In this document: in pieces, positions 25,062 to 34,946 of the stretch
Layout: each line of letters begins with the position of its first letter
Position numbering within the stretch: the stretch's first letter is position 1
Notes under the pieces: model-generated
Told to the model about the DNA's origin: nothing
The model's input: only the letters and a program-made list of their open reading frames with translations
The model's database searches: none
Origin: Vulgatibacter sp035565615
GTDB taxonomy: Bacteria > Myxococcota > Myxococcia > Myxococcales > Vulgatibacteraceae
Assembly: GCA_035565615.1 (NCBI GenBank)
Contig: DATMSB010000071.1
Location: 1 to 64,000 of the forward strand
Direction: 5' to 3'
DNA length: 64,000 nt
Program-made: the position numbers and the translations under genes

Positions 25062-26744
25062 GTGGTCGACGAAGACGAGATCGGGGGCGATGAGTCCTTC
25101 GCGGCGCTCTTCGAGCAGAGCCTGCGGGAGAAGCCGCGCCACATCGAGCCCGGCGAGAAGGTGACGGGGACGGTGGTGCAGGTGGGGGCGCAGCGCGTGC
25201 TCCTGGATCTCGGCGGCGGGATCGACGGGATGATCGAGCGCTCGGAGCTCGCCGAGCCCGGGGCGCCCGCGCCCTTGAAGCCGGGCGACCGCATCGAGGC
25301 CTACGTCGTCCGCATCTCCAACCGCGTGGCGGAGCTGGCGCGGACGCTCGGCAAGGGCGCCGCGGCGAAGGCCGCCCTCGAGGACGCCGCCCACACCGGC
25401 GTGCCCGTCGAGGGCACGGTCACCGCGGTGAACAAGGGCGGCTACGTGGTGGAGGTGGCCGGCGAGCGCGCCTTCTGTCCCCTGGGCCAGATGGACGTGC
25501 GCCGCATCGAGGATCCGGCGGTGATGATCGGCCGCAAGCTGCCGTTTCGGATCACGGAGTGGCGCGGCGGCCGGGACATCGTCCTGTCGCACCGGATCCT
25601 CCTCGAGGAGGAGCAGACCGAGAAGGCGGCGAAGACCCGCGAGCGCCTCGAGGTCGGGGCGCGGTTCGAGGGCGTGGTCACCCGGGTGATGGAGTTCGGC
25701 GCCTTCGTCGACATCGGCGGCGTCGAGGGGCTGGTCCACGCCAGCGAGCTCGGCTACGGCCGGCTCCGGCCCGCCGAGGTCCTCCACGACGGCCAGCCGG
25801 TCGAGGTGGAGGTGCTGAAGCTCGAGGCGGCGCGGGACGGCAAGCCCGAGCGGATCTCGCTGTCGATGCGGGCCCTCGCCGAGGATCCCTTCGACGCCAC
25901 CGTCGACGAGCTGCCGGAGGGCACCATCGTCGAGGGGAAGGTGGTGCGCCTCCAACCGTTCGGCGCCTTCGTGGAGATCGTCCCGGGCGTCGAGGGCCTG
26001 CTCCACGTGAGCGCCTTCGGCAGGCGGGTGGGGCATCCGAGCGAGGTCGTGGCGGAGGGGCAGGCGATCCCGGTTCGCGTCGACGCGGTCGATCGCGCGG
26101 CGCGGCGGATCTCGCTCTCGTACGTCGATCCGTCCGAGCTGGAGGACGTCGCCCCGGAAGCAGCGCCCCCGCCTGCGCCCGCTCCCGCCGCCCCGCCGCG
26201 CCCCGCGCGGTCGCAGAAGCCGGTGGCCGGGATGGCGGTGCGCCGAAAGTACGTGGAGGCGGAGGTCGCGAGGCGCGAGGAGCCGCCGCTGCCGCCGCCG
26301 GTCGCCCGCGAAGGCGCGCGGGTCCTGGGCCGCTCCGCGTCGCGCCCCGTCTCCCCCGGGGCGGCGGAGGCTCCCGCGCCGGCGGCTCCGGCCGGTCCCC
26401 CTGCGGTGGGGAGCGTCCTGGAGGTGACGGTGGACAAGGTGGAGAGCTTCGGCGTCTTCGTGAGCTGGGGGGGAGGGCGGGGGCTGGTCCCCGCCAGCGA
26501 GCTGGGCGTCCCCCGCGGCGCCGATCTGCGCCGCAGCCATCCGGTGGGGACCACCTTCCGCGCCGTCGTTCTCGACGTGCGCCCCGACGGCAAGGTGCGG
26601 CTGTCGCTCACCGCCGCCCAGCTCGCGGAGGAGCGCGCCGAGGCGTCCGCGTGGATGCAGGCGCAAGAGCGGGCGGGCGGAAAGGGCCTGGGCACCTTCG
26701 CGGACCTGCTGAAGGCCAAGGCGTCCGCGTCCAACAAGAAGTAG
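25062..26744 (+). CDS. Protein with five S1 RNA-binding domains (ribosomal protein S1 paralogue)
   Basis: About 560 residues. S1 repeats are visible near residues 24-90 (GEKVTGTVVQVGAQRVLLD), 110-180 (GTVTAVNKGGYVVEV), 200-275 (GVVTRVMEFGAFVDIGGVEG), 285-365 (GKVVRLQPFGAFVEI) and 445-520 (VTVDKVESFGVFVSWGGG). A Pro/Ala-rich linker (about 370-440) separates repeats 4 and 5. It probably binds mRNA or the ribosome; it is shorter than E. coli S1 (six repeats) and the linker is unusual, so it is likely a paralogue. GTG at 25062 has GGAG 6 bases upstream; GTG at 25044 after AGGAGG is an alternative. Confidence 0.85.
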   Translation: MVDEDEIGGDESFAALFEQSLREKPRHIEPGEKVTGTVVQVGAQRVLLDLGGGIDGMIERSELAEPGAPAPLKPGDRIEAYVVRISNRVAELARTLGKGAAAKAALEDAAHTGVPVEGTVTAVNKGGYVVEVAGERAFCPLGQMDVRRIEDPAVMIGRKLPFRITEWRGGRDIVLSHRILLEEEQTEKAAKTRERLEVGARFEGVVTRVMEFGAFVDIGGVEGLVHASELGYGRLRPAEVLHDGQPVEVEVLKLEAARDGKPERISLSMRALAEDPFDATVDELPEGTIVEGKVVRLQPFGAFVEIVPGVEGLLHVSAFGRRVGHPSEVVAEGQAIPVRVDAVDRAARRISLSYVDPSELEDVAPEAAPPPAPAPAAPPRPARSQKPVAGMAVRRKYVEAEVARREEPPLPPPVAREGARVLGRSASRPVSPGAAEAPAPAAPAGPPAVGSVLEVTVDKVESFGVFVSWGGGRGLVPASELGVPRGADLRRSHPVGTTFRAVVLDVRPDGKVRLSLTAAQLAEERAEASAWMQAQERAGGKGLGTFADLLKAKASASNKK

Positions 26745-26948
26745 GCGAAGGAGCGGATCCGGCACCCGGATCGCCGCCGCAGGGATCGGATCGGCCCGGC
26801 GCCGAAGCGGCCGCGTCCCGCCGCGTGCCTCGGGCGGGGCCACGTGCCGACCGGCGCCGGCCGCGCCCGCTTCCCCTCGCCTCGGGCCGGGCCACTTTTC
26901 TCGAGGGCGGGCGCTGCCGTGTTAGCGTCCCTCGATCCAGGAGATCCC

Positions 26949-28505
<1,557 letters not shown>

Positions 28506-30077
28506 TCAGGCGGCGCGGCCTGCGGGCTCCGCCGGGGCCTCGCGCCGCCGACGCAGCGCCGGGATCCCCAGGGCGGCCGCCGCGCCCACGAACGCGAGCC
28601 ACCCCGGCCAGTCCCCCAGCACGCCGTACACCGTGGGCCCGCCCTCGATCATCGGCACGTCCTCGACCAGGATCTCCTCGGTCTCGAAGCCGCTCTGCTG
28701 CCGGACGCGGCCCGCGGCGTCCACGAAAGCGCTGATGCCCGTCGCCGTGGAACGGATCAGCCACCGCCGGTGCTCGATCGAGCGGAAGGTCGCGAGCGCC
28801 AGGTGGATGTGCGGCTCCACCGGCCCGTACCAGGAGTCGTTGGTGACGTTCACCATCGCATGGGGCCTCGTGCCGTCGGCGTCCACCGGCCCCATCAGCT
28901 TTCGGATGAACGCGGGGAGGATGTCCTCGTAGCAGATGTCCGTCGACAGGCGGAACCGGCCCACCGGCAGCGCCTCGGTGGACACGCCCCGCTCGAAGTG
29001 GCTGCTGTAGGGGAGGAGGTCGTAGATGCCGGGGAAGAACCGGTCGCCCGGGACGTACTCGCCGAACGCGAGCAGCACCGACTTGTCGTACGAGGCGGCA
29101 ATCCGCCCCCCGGGCTCCAGGGCGATCGCCGAGTTCCACACCTTGCGGCCCTTGCCGCCGCCCTCCACCCGCAGCGCCCCCAGGATCATGGGCGCCTTCA
29201 CCTCGCGCGCGACCTGGCCGGTGAGGTTCGTCGTCCGCGGAGTCACCGCGCGGTTGAAGCCGCTCTCGGGCCACACGACCAGCCCGATCCCGGGGAGCGC
29301 CATCGCCTCGTCGGTCATGCGGCGAAACCGCCGGATCCCCTCGTCCACCGCCTCGTGCTTGTCCGCCGCCCCCACGTTCGCCTGCACGATGGCGACCTTC
29401 AGCTTCTCGGCGGCGGCGTCCCGCTCGTCCATCTGGTGCACGCGCACGATCGAGTAGCCCACCGAGAGCGCGAGCGCCGCCGCCGCCGCGCCCGCGAGCC
29501 AGCGGCGCGCCGCCCGCCGCTCGAGCCGGCTCGCCAGGAGCTCGAAGAGCGCGCCGTTCACCAGGGCGAGCAGGCCCGAGACGAGGATCGGGCCCCCGAG
29601 GTCGGCGATCTGCGTCACCCAGGGCATGCGCGCCTGGCTGTTGGCCATGTAGCTGGGGAAGAGCAGGGGGAACGCCCACTCCACCGCCATGATCGCCGGC
29701 GCGATCGCGGCGCCCAGCGGGATCCTCGCCCGAGCGTGCAGCGCCCAGGCGAGGAGGCCGAAGGCGGCGAAGCTGGCGGCCTGGCCCACGGCGAGGAGCA
29801 CGTAGCCGAGCGCGGCCAGCGCCGTCGGCAGGTGGGCGAACTCCTCGAGCAGGTAGATCACCCAGTGGTAGCCGACGAGGTGCGCGGCCAGGCCCATCCA
29901 CCACGAAAGGAGGAGCGCGCGCTTCCAGGTCCGCGCGCCCCGCAGGGCGAAGAGGAGCGGGACCAGGCTGGGCCACGCCAGGTACCACCGGTCGAAGTCG
30001 ACGAAGCCGATGGAGTAGAGGAGGCCGGAGACGCCCGCGAGGGCCCAGGGCCTCGATGTCGTCGGGAGGAAGCGCAC
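28506..30077 (-). CDS. lnt: Apolipoprotein N-acyltransferase
   Basis: 523 residues, the size of E. coli Lnt. The N-terminal half has about six to eight transmembrane helices; the C-terminal half is a nitrilase-type domain with the catalytic triad visible as WPESGF (Glu), YDKSVLLAFGEYVP (Lys) and DICYEDILP (Cys). It adds the third acyl chain to lipoproteins in the inner membrane, consistent with the lipoprotein genes seen here and with a Gram-negative envelope. The GTG at 30077 has no Shine-Dalgarno, but a -10 box ends only 9 bases upstream, so the mRNA is probably leaderless. The frame stays open upstream far beyond the promoter, which is a composition effect. Confidence 0.93.
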   Translation of the reverse strand: MRFLPTTSRPWALAGVSGLLYSIGFVDFDRWYLAWPSLVPLLFALRGARTWKRALLLSWWMGLAAHLVGYHWVIYLLEEFAHLPTALAALGYVLLAVGQAASFAAFGLLAWALHARARIPLGAAIAPAIMAVEWAFPLLFPSYMANSQARMPWVTQIADLGGPILVSGLLALVNGALFELLASRLERRAARRWLAGAAAAALALSVGYSIVRVHQMDERDAAAEKLKVAIVQANVGAADKHEAVDEGIRRFRRMTDEAMALPGIGLVVWPESGFNRAVTPRTTNLTGQVAREVKAPMILGALRVEGGGKGRKVWNSAIALEPGGRIAASYDKSVLLAFGEYVPGDRFFPGIYDLLPYSSHFERGVSTEALPVGRFRLSTDICYEDILPAFIRKLMGPVDADGTRPHAMVNVTNDSWYGPVEPHIHLALATFRSIEHRRWLIRSTATGISAFVDAAGRVRQQSGFETEEILVEDVPMIEGGPTVYGVLGDWPGWLAFVGAAAALGIPALRRRREAPAEPAGRAA

Positions 30078-30086
30078 GGTTCGGCG

Positions 30087-30116
30087 ACGATAGGGAGACG
30101 ATCGTCGGCAGGTCAA
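30087..30116 (-). promoter_or_regulatory. Promoter of lnt, start codon almost at the transcription start
   Basis: On the minus strand TTGACC (30116-30111), 18-base spacer and TATCGT (30092-30087). The GTG of lnt begins 9 bases after the -10 box, leaving at most a few leader bases. Confidence 0.65.
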
Positions 30117-30278
30117 CGCTCGAACGCCTGCGAACCTTGCCCCGCCCTCGGCACGCCGAGGGCCCGGCCGGCCGATCGCGTCCGGCCCGCAAGGTTGTCC
30201 GATGGAGGGGCTGTCCCGATCTTCGCAGGGAAGGATTCGCGTGGGGGCGGTCCGCCGCGCGGCCTCGAAGGAGGGAGC

Positions 30279-30602
30279 TTGCTGCGACGGAGCAGGATCC
30301 ACGGCCTCCTGGCGATCGGCGCGCTCGCGGCCCCGGGCGCGCTCGACGCCCTGCCTGCACCCCGGGGGGACGGGAGCGCGATCGAGCGCATCCTGGGCGA
30401 CGAGGTCGCCGAGCCTGGCGGCGGCGCTCCCGCCCTCGGGATCGAGGGCGGGAGCGACCTCGAGCGGCTCGAGGAGCAGGTGCTCGATCTCCTGCCGGAG
30501 GGCGCCGTGGTGGGCGTCGCCCGGGCCCTCGTCGAGCGGCGGGTGGGACTCAGCGTGTCGTCCGATCGCACCCTCGTCACCGTGCGCATCCCCCTCGAAT
30601 GA
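30279..30602 (+). CDS. Small hypothetical protein
   Basis: 107 residues from a TTG with GAAGGAGG 4 bases upstream. The first 25 residues (RIHGLLAIGALAAPGALDALP) are weakly signal-like. The C-terminal half, EEQVLDLLPEGAVVGVARAL then GLSVSSDRTLVTVRIPLE, reads like a real folded alpha/beta segment rather than a shadow frame. I recognise no family. It lies between divergent lnt and the TlpA-like gene, 66 bases before the latter on the same strand, so they may form a small operon. Coding status is uncertain. Confidence 0.5.
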   Translation: MLRRSRIHGLLAIGALAAPGALDALPAPRGDGSAIERILGDEVAEPGGGAPALGIEGGSDLERLEEQVLDLLPEGAVVGVARALVERRVGLSVSSDRTLVTVRIPLE

Positions 30603-30668
30603 GGGAAACCGATCCATGCCTCGATCATCGAATCCGGTGAACGATCGAGAAAGGGAGGAACCAAGCCG

Positions 30669-31130
30669 ATGGCGCTCAAGCTCCGCAGCCCCATGCCCGC
30701 GCTCTCCGGCGCGACCGACTGGATCCGCGGCGATCCCGTGGATCCCGCGCAGCTCGAGGGCCACGTCACCCTGGTGCACTTCTGGGCGGTGAGCTGCGGG
30801 ATCTGCAAGCCGCACCTGCCCACCGTCAACGAGTGGAAGAAGATCTACGAGCCGAAGGGCGTGCGCTTCGTCTCCGTCCACATGCCGCGGCAGGAGGCCG
30901 ACACCGACCTCGAGGAGGTGCGCAAGGCGGTCGACGAGTACGGGGTCGAGCACGTCACCGCGGTGGACAACACCCACGCGATCACCGACGCGTTCGAGAA
31001 CGAGTACGTCCCCTCGTACTACGTCTTCGACCAGAAGGGCCGCCTGCGGCTCTTCATGTCCGGCGAGAAGGTCCTGCCCAGCGTGCAGCAGACCATCGAC
31101 CGGCTCCTGGCCAACCCGCCCGCCGATTGA
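30669..31130 (+). CDS. TlpA/ResA-like thioredoxin-fold protein
   Basis: 153 residues. Thioredoxin fold with the active-site motif WAVSCGICKP (CGIC, about residues 42-45), the cis-Pro segment EYVPSYYVFD and the conserved FWA core. No signal peptide or membrane helix is seen, so unlike classical ResA/TlpA it should be cytoplasmic. It may be a peroxiredoxin-related reductase or thiol-disulfide oxidoreductase. CGIC is an unusual spacer sequence compared with CGPC/CEPC. GGGAGGA lies about 11 bases before the ATG, a long spacing. It is preceded by the small hypothetical gene and followed by a beta-barrel gene. Confidence 0.85.
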   Translation: MALKLRSPMPALSGATDWIRGDPVDPAQLEGHVTLVHFWAVSCGICKPHLPTVNEWKKIYEPKGVRFVSVHMPRQEADTDLEEVRKAVDEYGVEHVTAVDNTHAITDAFENEYVPSYYVFDQKGRLRLFMSGEKVLPSVQQTIDRLLANPPAD

Positions 31131-31188
31131 TCGGGGCGCGGGTCCAGGAACTGGCGCACAGGTCAAAATTATGAAAGAAGAGCGGGCC

Positions 31189-31692
31189 ATGAAGAAGGCC
31201 CGCATGCTCTTCCTCGCCCTCCTGCTGGGGGCCTCGTCGGCGGCGGAGGCCGCGCCGGTGCGGCAGCCGAGCGTGAACGCCCTCGGCTTCATGCTCGGCG
31301 GCCCCACCGGAATCTCCTTCAAGCATTGGTTCGGCGGCTCGGACGCCTTCGACGTCGGCGTGGGCGCGGGCCCGGGCCTGCGGCTGCACGCCGACTACCT
31401 GTGGGGGATCGCGCAGCTCCTCTCCAACACGAGCGACATGCACCTCGACTTCTACGTCGGCGCCGGCGGGGTGGTGGGCCTCGGCGGCCATGGCTGGTGT
31501 GGGTGGTACGAGGGGCGCGGACGCTGCGCCAACGGCGCCTACCTCGGCGCCCGGGTCCCGGTCGGCCTCGACCTCGGCCTGCGGCGCGCGCCCGTCAACT
31601 TCGGCTTCGAGCTGGCCCCGGGCGTGGCGATCTCCTCGCACCGCGCGGGGGGGCTGGTCGACGCCTTCCTCTTCGGGCGGGTGCGGCTGTAG
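31189..31692 (+). CDS. Small outer-membrane beta-barrel-like protein
   Basis: 167 residues from the ATG giving MKKARMLFLALLLG, a textbook signal peptide ending EAA. The mature protein alternates hydrophobic and polar residues with many Gly and aromatic residues (GFMLGGPTGISFKHWFGG, LHADYLWGI, LDFYVGAGG), and ends VDAFLFGRVRL, the C-terminal strand pattern of outer membrane barrels. It resembles DUF3996-type or OmpW-sized barrels by size only. An ATG six codons upstream (31171) is an alternative start; GAAGAG lies 6 bases before the chosen one. It is convergent with the rhodopsin-transducer homologue, 23 bases apart. Confidence 0.75.
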   Translation: MKKARMLFLALLLGASSAAEAAPVRQPSVNALGFMLGGPTGISFKHWFGGSDAFDVGVGAGPGLRLHADYLWGIAQLLSNTSDMHLDFYVGAGGVVGLGGHGWCGWYEGRGRCANGAYLGARVPVGLDLGLRRAPVNFGFELAPGVAISSHRAGGLVDAFLFGRVRL

Positions 31693-31715
31693 CCGATCGT
31701 CCGCCGAGCGGCCCC

Positions 31716-32096
31716 TCACTCGTTCCCCGGGAAGGCGATCGTGCTGAGGAGCGCCAGGGCCGACTGCCGCGAGTCGAGCCGGGTGTGCTGCACCACGATG
31801 GGGACGTCCGACTCGATCACGCTCGAGTAGTCGGTGCCCAGGGGGATCGGCTCGGGATCCTCGAGGTCGTCGAAGCGCACGTGGGCCGTGCGCCGCGGCC
31901 CCACCGTGAGGCGGTAGGGGCCTGCCGGCTCCCGGTCCGAGAAGAAGACGCGGATCTCCACGTGGGCCGGCTGGTCGCCGGGGTTGAGCAGGCACGCCGT
32001 CTCGTGGCTCTTGAAGGCGCGTCCCTCTCCGTGGCTGGTCGCCGGGATGTAGCCCTCGGCGATCGCCCAGGTCTTTCGTCCGATCGAGGGTCTCAT
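31716..32096 (-). CDS. Sensory rhodopsin transducer (ASRT) family protein
   Basis: 126 residues, the exact size of the family. Conserved blocks are WAIAEGYIP, FKSHETACLLNPGD, FFSDREPAGPYRLTV, HVRFDDLEDPEPIP, VPIVVQHTRLDSRQ and LLSTIAFP, which match the Anabaena sensory rhodopsin transducer as I remember it. ASRT is a soluble beta-sandwich tetramer that interacts with a microbial rhodopsin in Nostoc. No rhodopsin, carotenoid or chemotaxis gene is present in this window, so here its partner is unknown; the fold may bind carbohydrate or DNA (reported ideas, not tested). Weak ribosome site (GGA just before the ATG). Confidence 0.92.
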   Translation of the reverse strand: MRPSIGRKTWAIAEGYIPATSHGEGRAFKSHETACLLNPGDQPAHVEIRVFFSDREPAGPYRLTVGPRRTAHVRFDDLEDPEPIPLGTDYSSVIESDVPIVVQHTRLDSRQSALALLSTIAFPGNE

Positions 32097-32196
32097 CGTC
32101 CAAGCATGTCCACGGCGATCGGAGGCGGGCAGGGTTCTATCCGGCGGAAAGAACTGTTAGATCCTGCACCCGACCTCGTGGACGGATGAAGGAGTG

Positions 32197-33495
32197 ATGG
32201 TCGAGACCGTTCTCACATGGCTTCGCGCGAGCCCGGGCGCCCACGCGGCGGCCGGGTTCCTCGTCCTCTTCTCGATCGCCTGGCTGGTGTGGCTGGTGAC
32301 CCGCAAGGCGATCCTGCGGGCGGTCGCCGCCGTGATCCGGCGCAGCCCCTCCACCTGGGACGACGCGTTCCTCGAGCGCAACGTCTTCGGGCGCCTCGCC
32401 GCCGCACTGCCCGCCGTCGTCGTCCACCAGGGCCTGGCGTTCATGCCCGCGCTCCCGGAGCAGGCGTCTTCGCTCGCCGGCCGCCTCGCGGTGGCCTGGA
32501 TCTGCGTGGTCATCGCCCACGCGCTCTCCGCCGCCTTGATGGCGGCCAACGACGTCTACACCCGCTACCCCGCGGCCAAGGATCGGCCGATCAAGGGGTT
32601 GCTCCAGGTGATCTCGGTGGTCGGGTGGCTGGCCGCCGCCATCTTCGCCGTCGCCGCCCTCGTCGATCGCTCGCCGATGCTGCTCCTCAGCGGCCTGGGC
32701 GCGCTCACGGCGATCGCCATGCTCGTCTTCCGCGACAGCCTGCTGTCGTTCGTGGCGGGCGTCCAGATCACCACCAACAACCTCATCCGCGTGGGCGACT
32801 GGATCGAGATGCCGCAGTTCAACGCGGACGGCGACGTCATCGACATCGCGCTCAACTCCATCCAGGTGCGCAACTGGGACAAGACCATCACGGTCATCCC
32901 CACCCACAAGTTCCTGGAGCACTCCTTCAAGAACTGGCGGGGCATGCAGGAGAGCGGCGGGCGGCGGATCAAGCGCTCCATCTTCATCGACCTGTCCACG
33001 ATCCGCTTCCTCGCCGACGAGGAGGTCGATCGCTTCGGCCGCTTCTTCCTGCTGCAGGACTACATCGCCCGCAAGAAGGCCGAGCTCGAGGAGCACAACC
33101 GCGCCGTCGCCGCCGACCCCGGCCTGGTGGCCAACGTCCGCCGCCTCACCAACGTGGGGACCTTGCGGGCCTACGTCACCGCGTACCTGCGCCAGCACCC
33201 CGGCATCCACCAGGAGATGACCTTCCTGGTGCGGCAGCTCCAGCCCACCCCGGAGGGCCTCCCCCTCGAGATCTACGTCTTCACCAACGACGTCCGCTGG
33301 GCGGTGTACGAGGGGATCCAGGCCGACATCTTCGATCACATCCTCGCGATGGCGCCCGAGTTCGGCCTGCGCGTCTTCCAGAACCCGTCGGGCCACGACT
33401 TCGCCGAGGGGCTGCGCCGCGATCCCGACGAGCGCCACGAGAACGTGGCCGTCGCGGCGAAGGGGCAGGCGTCCTCCCTCCTCGGCGGCGGCTGA
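32197..33495 (+). CDS. MscS-family mechanosensitive channel (YbdG-like)
   Basis: About 432 residues. Five or so hydrophobic helices occupy the first 190 residues; the pore-lining helix and beta domain follow with LSGLGALTAIAMLVFRDSLL and NNLIRVGDWIEMPQFNADGD, the usual MscS core. The C-terminal half (IHQEMTFLVRQLQPTPEGLP, FTNDVRWAVYEG) matches the longer YbdG/MscM type rather than MscS. It should open under membrane tension to release solutes on osmotic downshock. Possible starts are GTG 32194 and ATG 32197. A mini reading frame (ATG AAG GAG TGA, 32186-32197) overlaps the start. Confidence 0.92.
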   Translation: MVETVLTWLRASPGAHAAAGFLVLFSIAWLVWLVTRKAILRAVAAVIRRSPSTWDDAFLERNVFGRLAAALPAVVVHQGLAFMPALPEQASSLAGRLAVAWICVVIAHALSAALMAANDVYTRYPAAKDRPIKGLLQVISVVGWLAAAIFAVAALVDRSPMLLLSGLGALTAIAMLVFRDSLLSFVAGVQITTNNLIRVGDWIEMPQFNADGDVIDIALNSIQVRNWDKTITVIPTHKFLEHSFKNWRGMQESGGRRIKRSIFIDLSTIRFLADEEVDRFGRFFLLQDYIARKKAELEEHNRAVAADPGLVANVRRLTNVGTLRAYVTAYLRQHPGIHQEMTFLVRQLQPTPEGLPLEIYVFTNDVRWAVYEGIQADIFDHILAMAPEFGLRVFQNPSGHDFAEGLRRDPDERHENVAVAAKGQASSLLGGG

Positions 33496-33573
33496 TCCGC
33501 GCGGCCCCCTGCAGGGCCTGCCCGGCCGCGCCCTCCGCGCATACCTTCCCACGGACACGCGGGAGGGAGCGGA

Positions 33574-34533
33574 ATGGACGAGTCATCCCAGGCGGAGAGC
33601 GGGGCACCCGTCGCGGAGCACGAAGGCCCCGTCACGCCTGGCGTGGTCGACGCCGTCGCCGCCAACCGGGCGCTGTCGGGCCCGCTGCCCAACCAGGCGA
33701 TCCACTGGCACGACCTCGGCTTCTCCGTCCTCCCGGAGGAGGGCGGCGAGGCGTCGTCCCGCTCCCGCCTCGAGCGCGCCGTCCGGCGGCTCGCGCGCTC
33801 CTTCGTCGACGCCAACCGCATGGCCTCCCACCGGCTGAACCTGGCGTGCGAGGCGCGCTTCGGCAGGGTCGACGGCAGCACGCACTTCGGCGCCCACCTG
33901 GATCGCGCGCTCCGCCCGGGGCTCCGCGTGGTCGATCTGGGGGGCGGCAAGCACCCCGCGATCTCCGTGGAGACCAAGGCGCGGCTCGGCCTCCACGTGG
34001 TGGGCGTCGACGTCTCCTCCGAGGAGCTTCGCCTCGCGCCGGAGGGCGCCTACGATCGCGCCGTGGTCGCCGACGCCACCCGCTTCTGCGAGCCGGGCAC
34101 GGCCGATCTGGTCATCGCCCAGGCCCTCGCCGAGCACGTCCGCGACACCGGCGAGCTCTGGCATCGCATCCACGAATGCCTCGTCCCCGGGGGGCGGGCG
34201 CTCGTCTTCATCCCGAACGGCCGCGCGATCTTCGCGAGGCTGAACCGGGTGCTGCCCGAGGACACCAAGCGGTGGCTGCTCTACCGCCTCTACCCGGGGG
34301 CGGCGCACTACCAGGGCTTCCCCGCCTACTACGACCGGTGCTCGCCGACCGAGACCCTCCGCCTCCTCGCCGCGGTCGGCTTCCGCGACGTCACCATGCA
34401 GCCGTACTACAGCTCCAACTACTTCTCGTTCTTCTACCCGGCGCACCTGCTCGAGGTGGCCCTGCAGCTCGCCGCCAAGGCGCTCGATCGGGACGACGCT
34501 TGCGAGAGCTTCGTCGTCGAAGCCGTGAAGTGA
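33574..34533 (+). CDS. Class I SAM-dependent methyltransferase
   Basis: 319 residues. SAM-binding motif I is LRVVDLGGGKHPA (about 112-124), followed by VVGVDVSSEEL (motif II acidic residue), an acidic-to-hydrophobic turn VVADATRF, and LVIAQALAEHV. The last third is hydrophobic and aromatic (PYYSSNYFSFFYPAHLLE), suggesting membrane association or a lipid substrate. The first ~75 residues are an extension of unknown role. Substrate cannot be predicted. GGGAGGGAG precedes the ATG by about 6 bases. It lies 78 bases after the MscS gene, same strand; the downstream genes converge. Confidence 0.85.
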   Translation: MDESSQAESGAPVAEHEGPVTPGVVDAVAANRALSGPLPNQAIHWHDLGFSVLPEEGGEASSRSRLERAVRRLARSFVDANRMASHRLNLACEARFGRVDGSTHFGAHLDRALRPGLRVVDLGGGKHPAISVETKARLGLHVVGVDVSSEELRLAPEGAYDRAVVADATRFCEPGTADLVIAQALAEHVRDTGELWHRIHECLVPGGRALVFIPNGRAIFARLNRVLPEDTKRWLLYRLYPGAAHYQGFPAYYDRCSPTETLRLLAAVGFRDVTMQPYYSSNYFSFFYPAHLLEVALQLAAKALDRDDACESFVVEAVK

Positions 34534-34667
34534 CGGGCCTCCGCCCCCTGCCGCCGGCGTGCCCGGCCGGATCGGCATCGCCGTCCCGGGCGCCCGTCGA
34601 TCCACGCCGCCGGCCCGCTCCGCCTCGGCGGAGGGAGTGCGCGCGAAACGGGGCCGGTCGTCGTTCT

Positions 34668-34946
34668 TCAGCGCCGGACGGCGAAGGTGGCGAACTCGCC
34701 GGAAGCGGCGCCCCACCGCGCCTGCACGTCGTCGACCCGGGCGGCGGGCGGGCCGCGGCGGCACCACTCGACGAGCGCGTCGAGGGCGGCGCGCGGGCCC
34801 TCGGCGACCGCCTCCACCGAGCCGTCGGCGACGTTGCGGACCCAGCCAACCAGCCCCAGGCGCCGGGCCTCGTCGGCGCAGCTCGCCCGGTAGAACACGC
34901 CCTGCACCCGCCCGGTGATGCGCAGCTCGACCCGCTCGGCGCTCAC
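34668..34946 (-). CDS. acyP: Acylphosphatase
   Basis: 92 residues, standard size. The two family signatures are present: GRVQGVFYR, with the phosphate-binding Arg, and GWVRNVADGSVEAVAEG, with the catalytic Asn. It hydrolyses acyl phosphates such as 1,3-bisphosphoglycerate or carbamoyl phosphate in the cytoplasm. The GTG start overlaps the stop of ligA (GTGA), so it is the second gene of a ligA-acyP operon and translationally coupled. The TGA ends 134 bases from the convergent methyltransferase gene; I see no clear terminator between them. Confidence 0.93.
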   Translation of the reverse strand: MSAERVELRITGRVQGVFYRASCADEARRLGLVGWVRNVADGSVEAVAEGPRAALDALVEWCRRGPPAARVDDVQARWGAASGEFATFAVRR

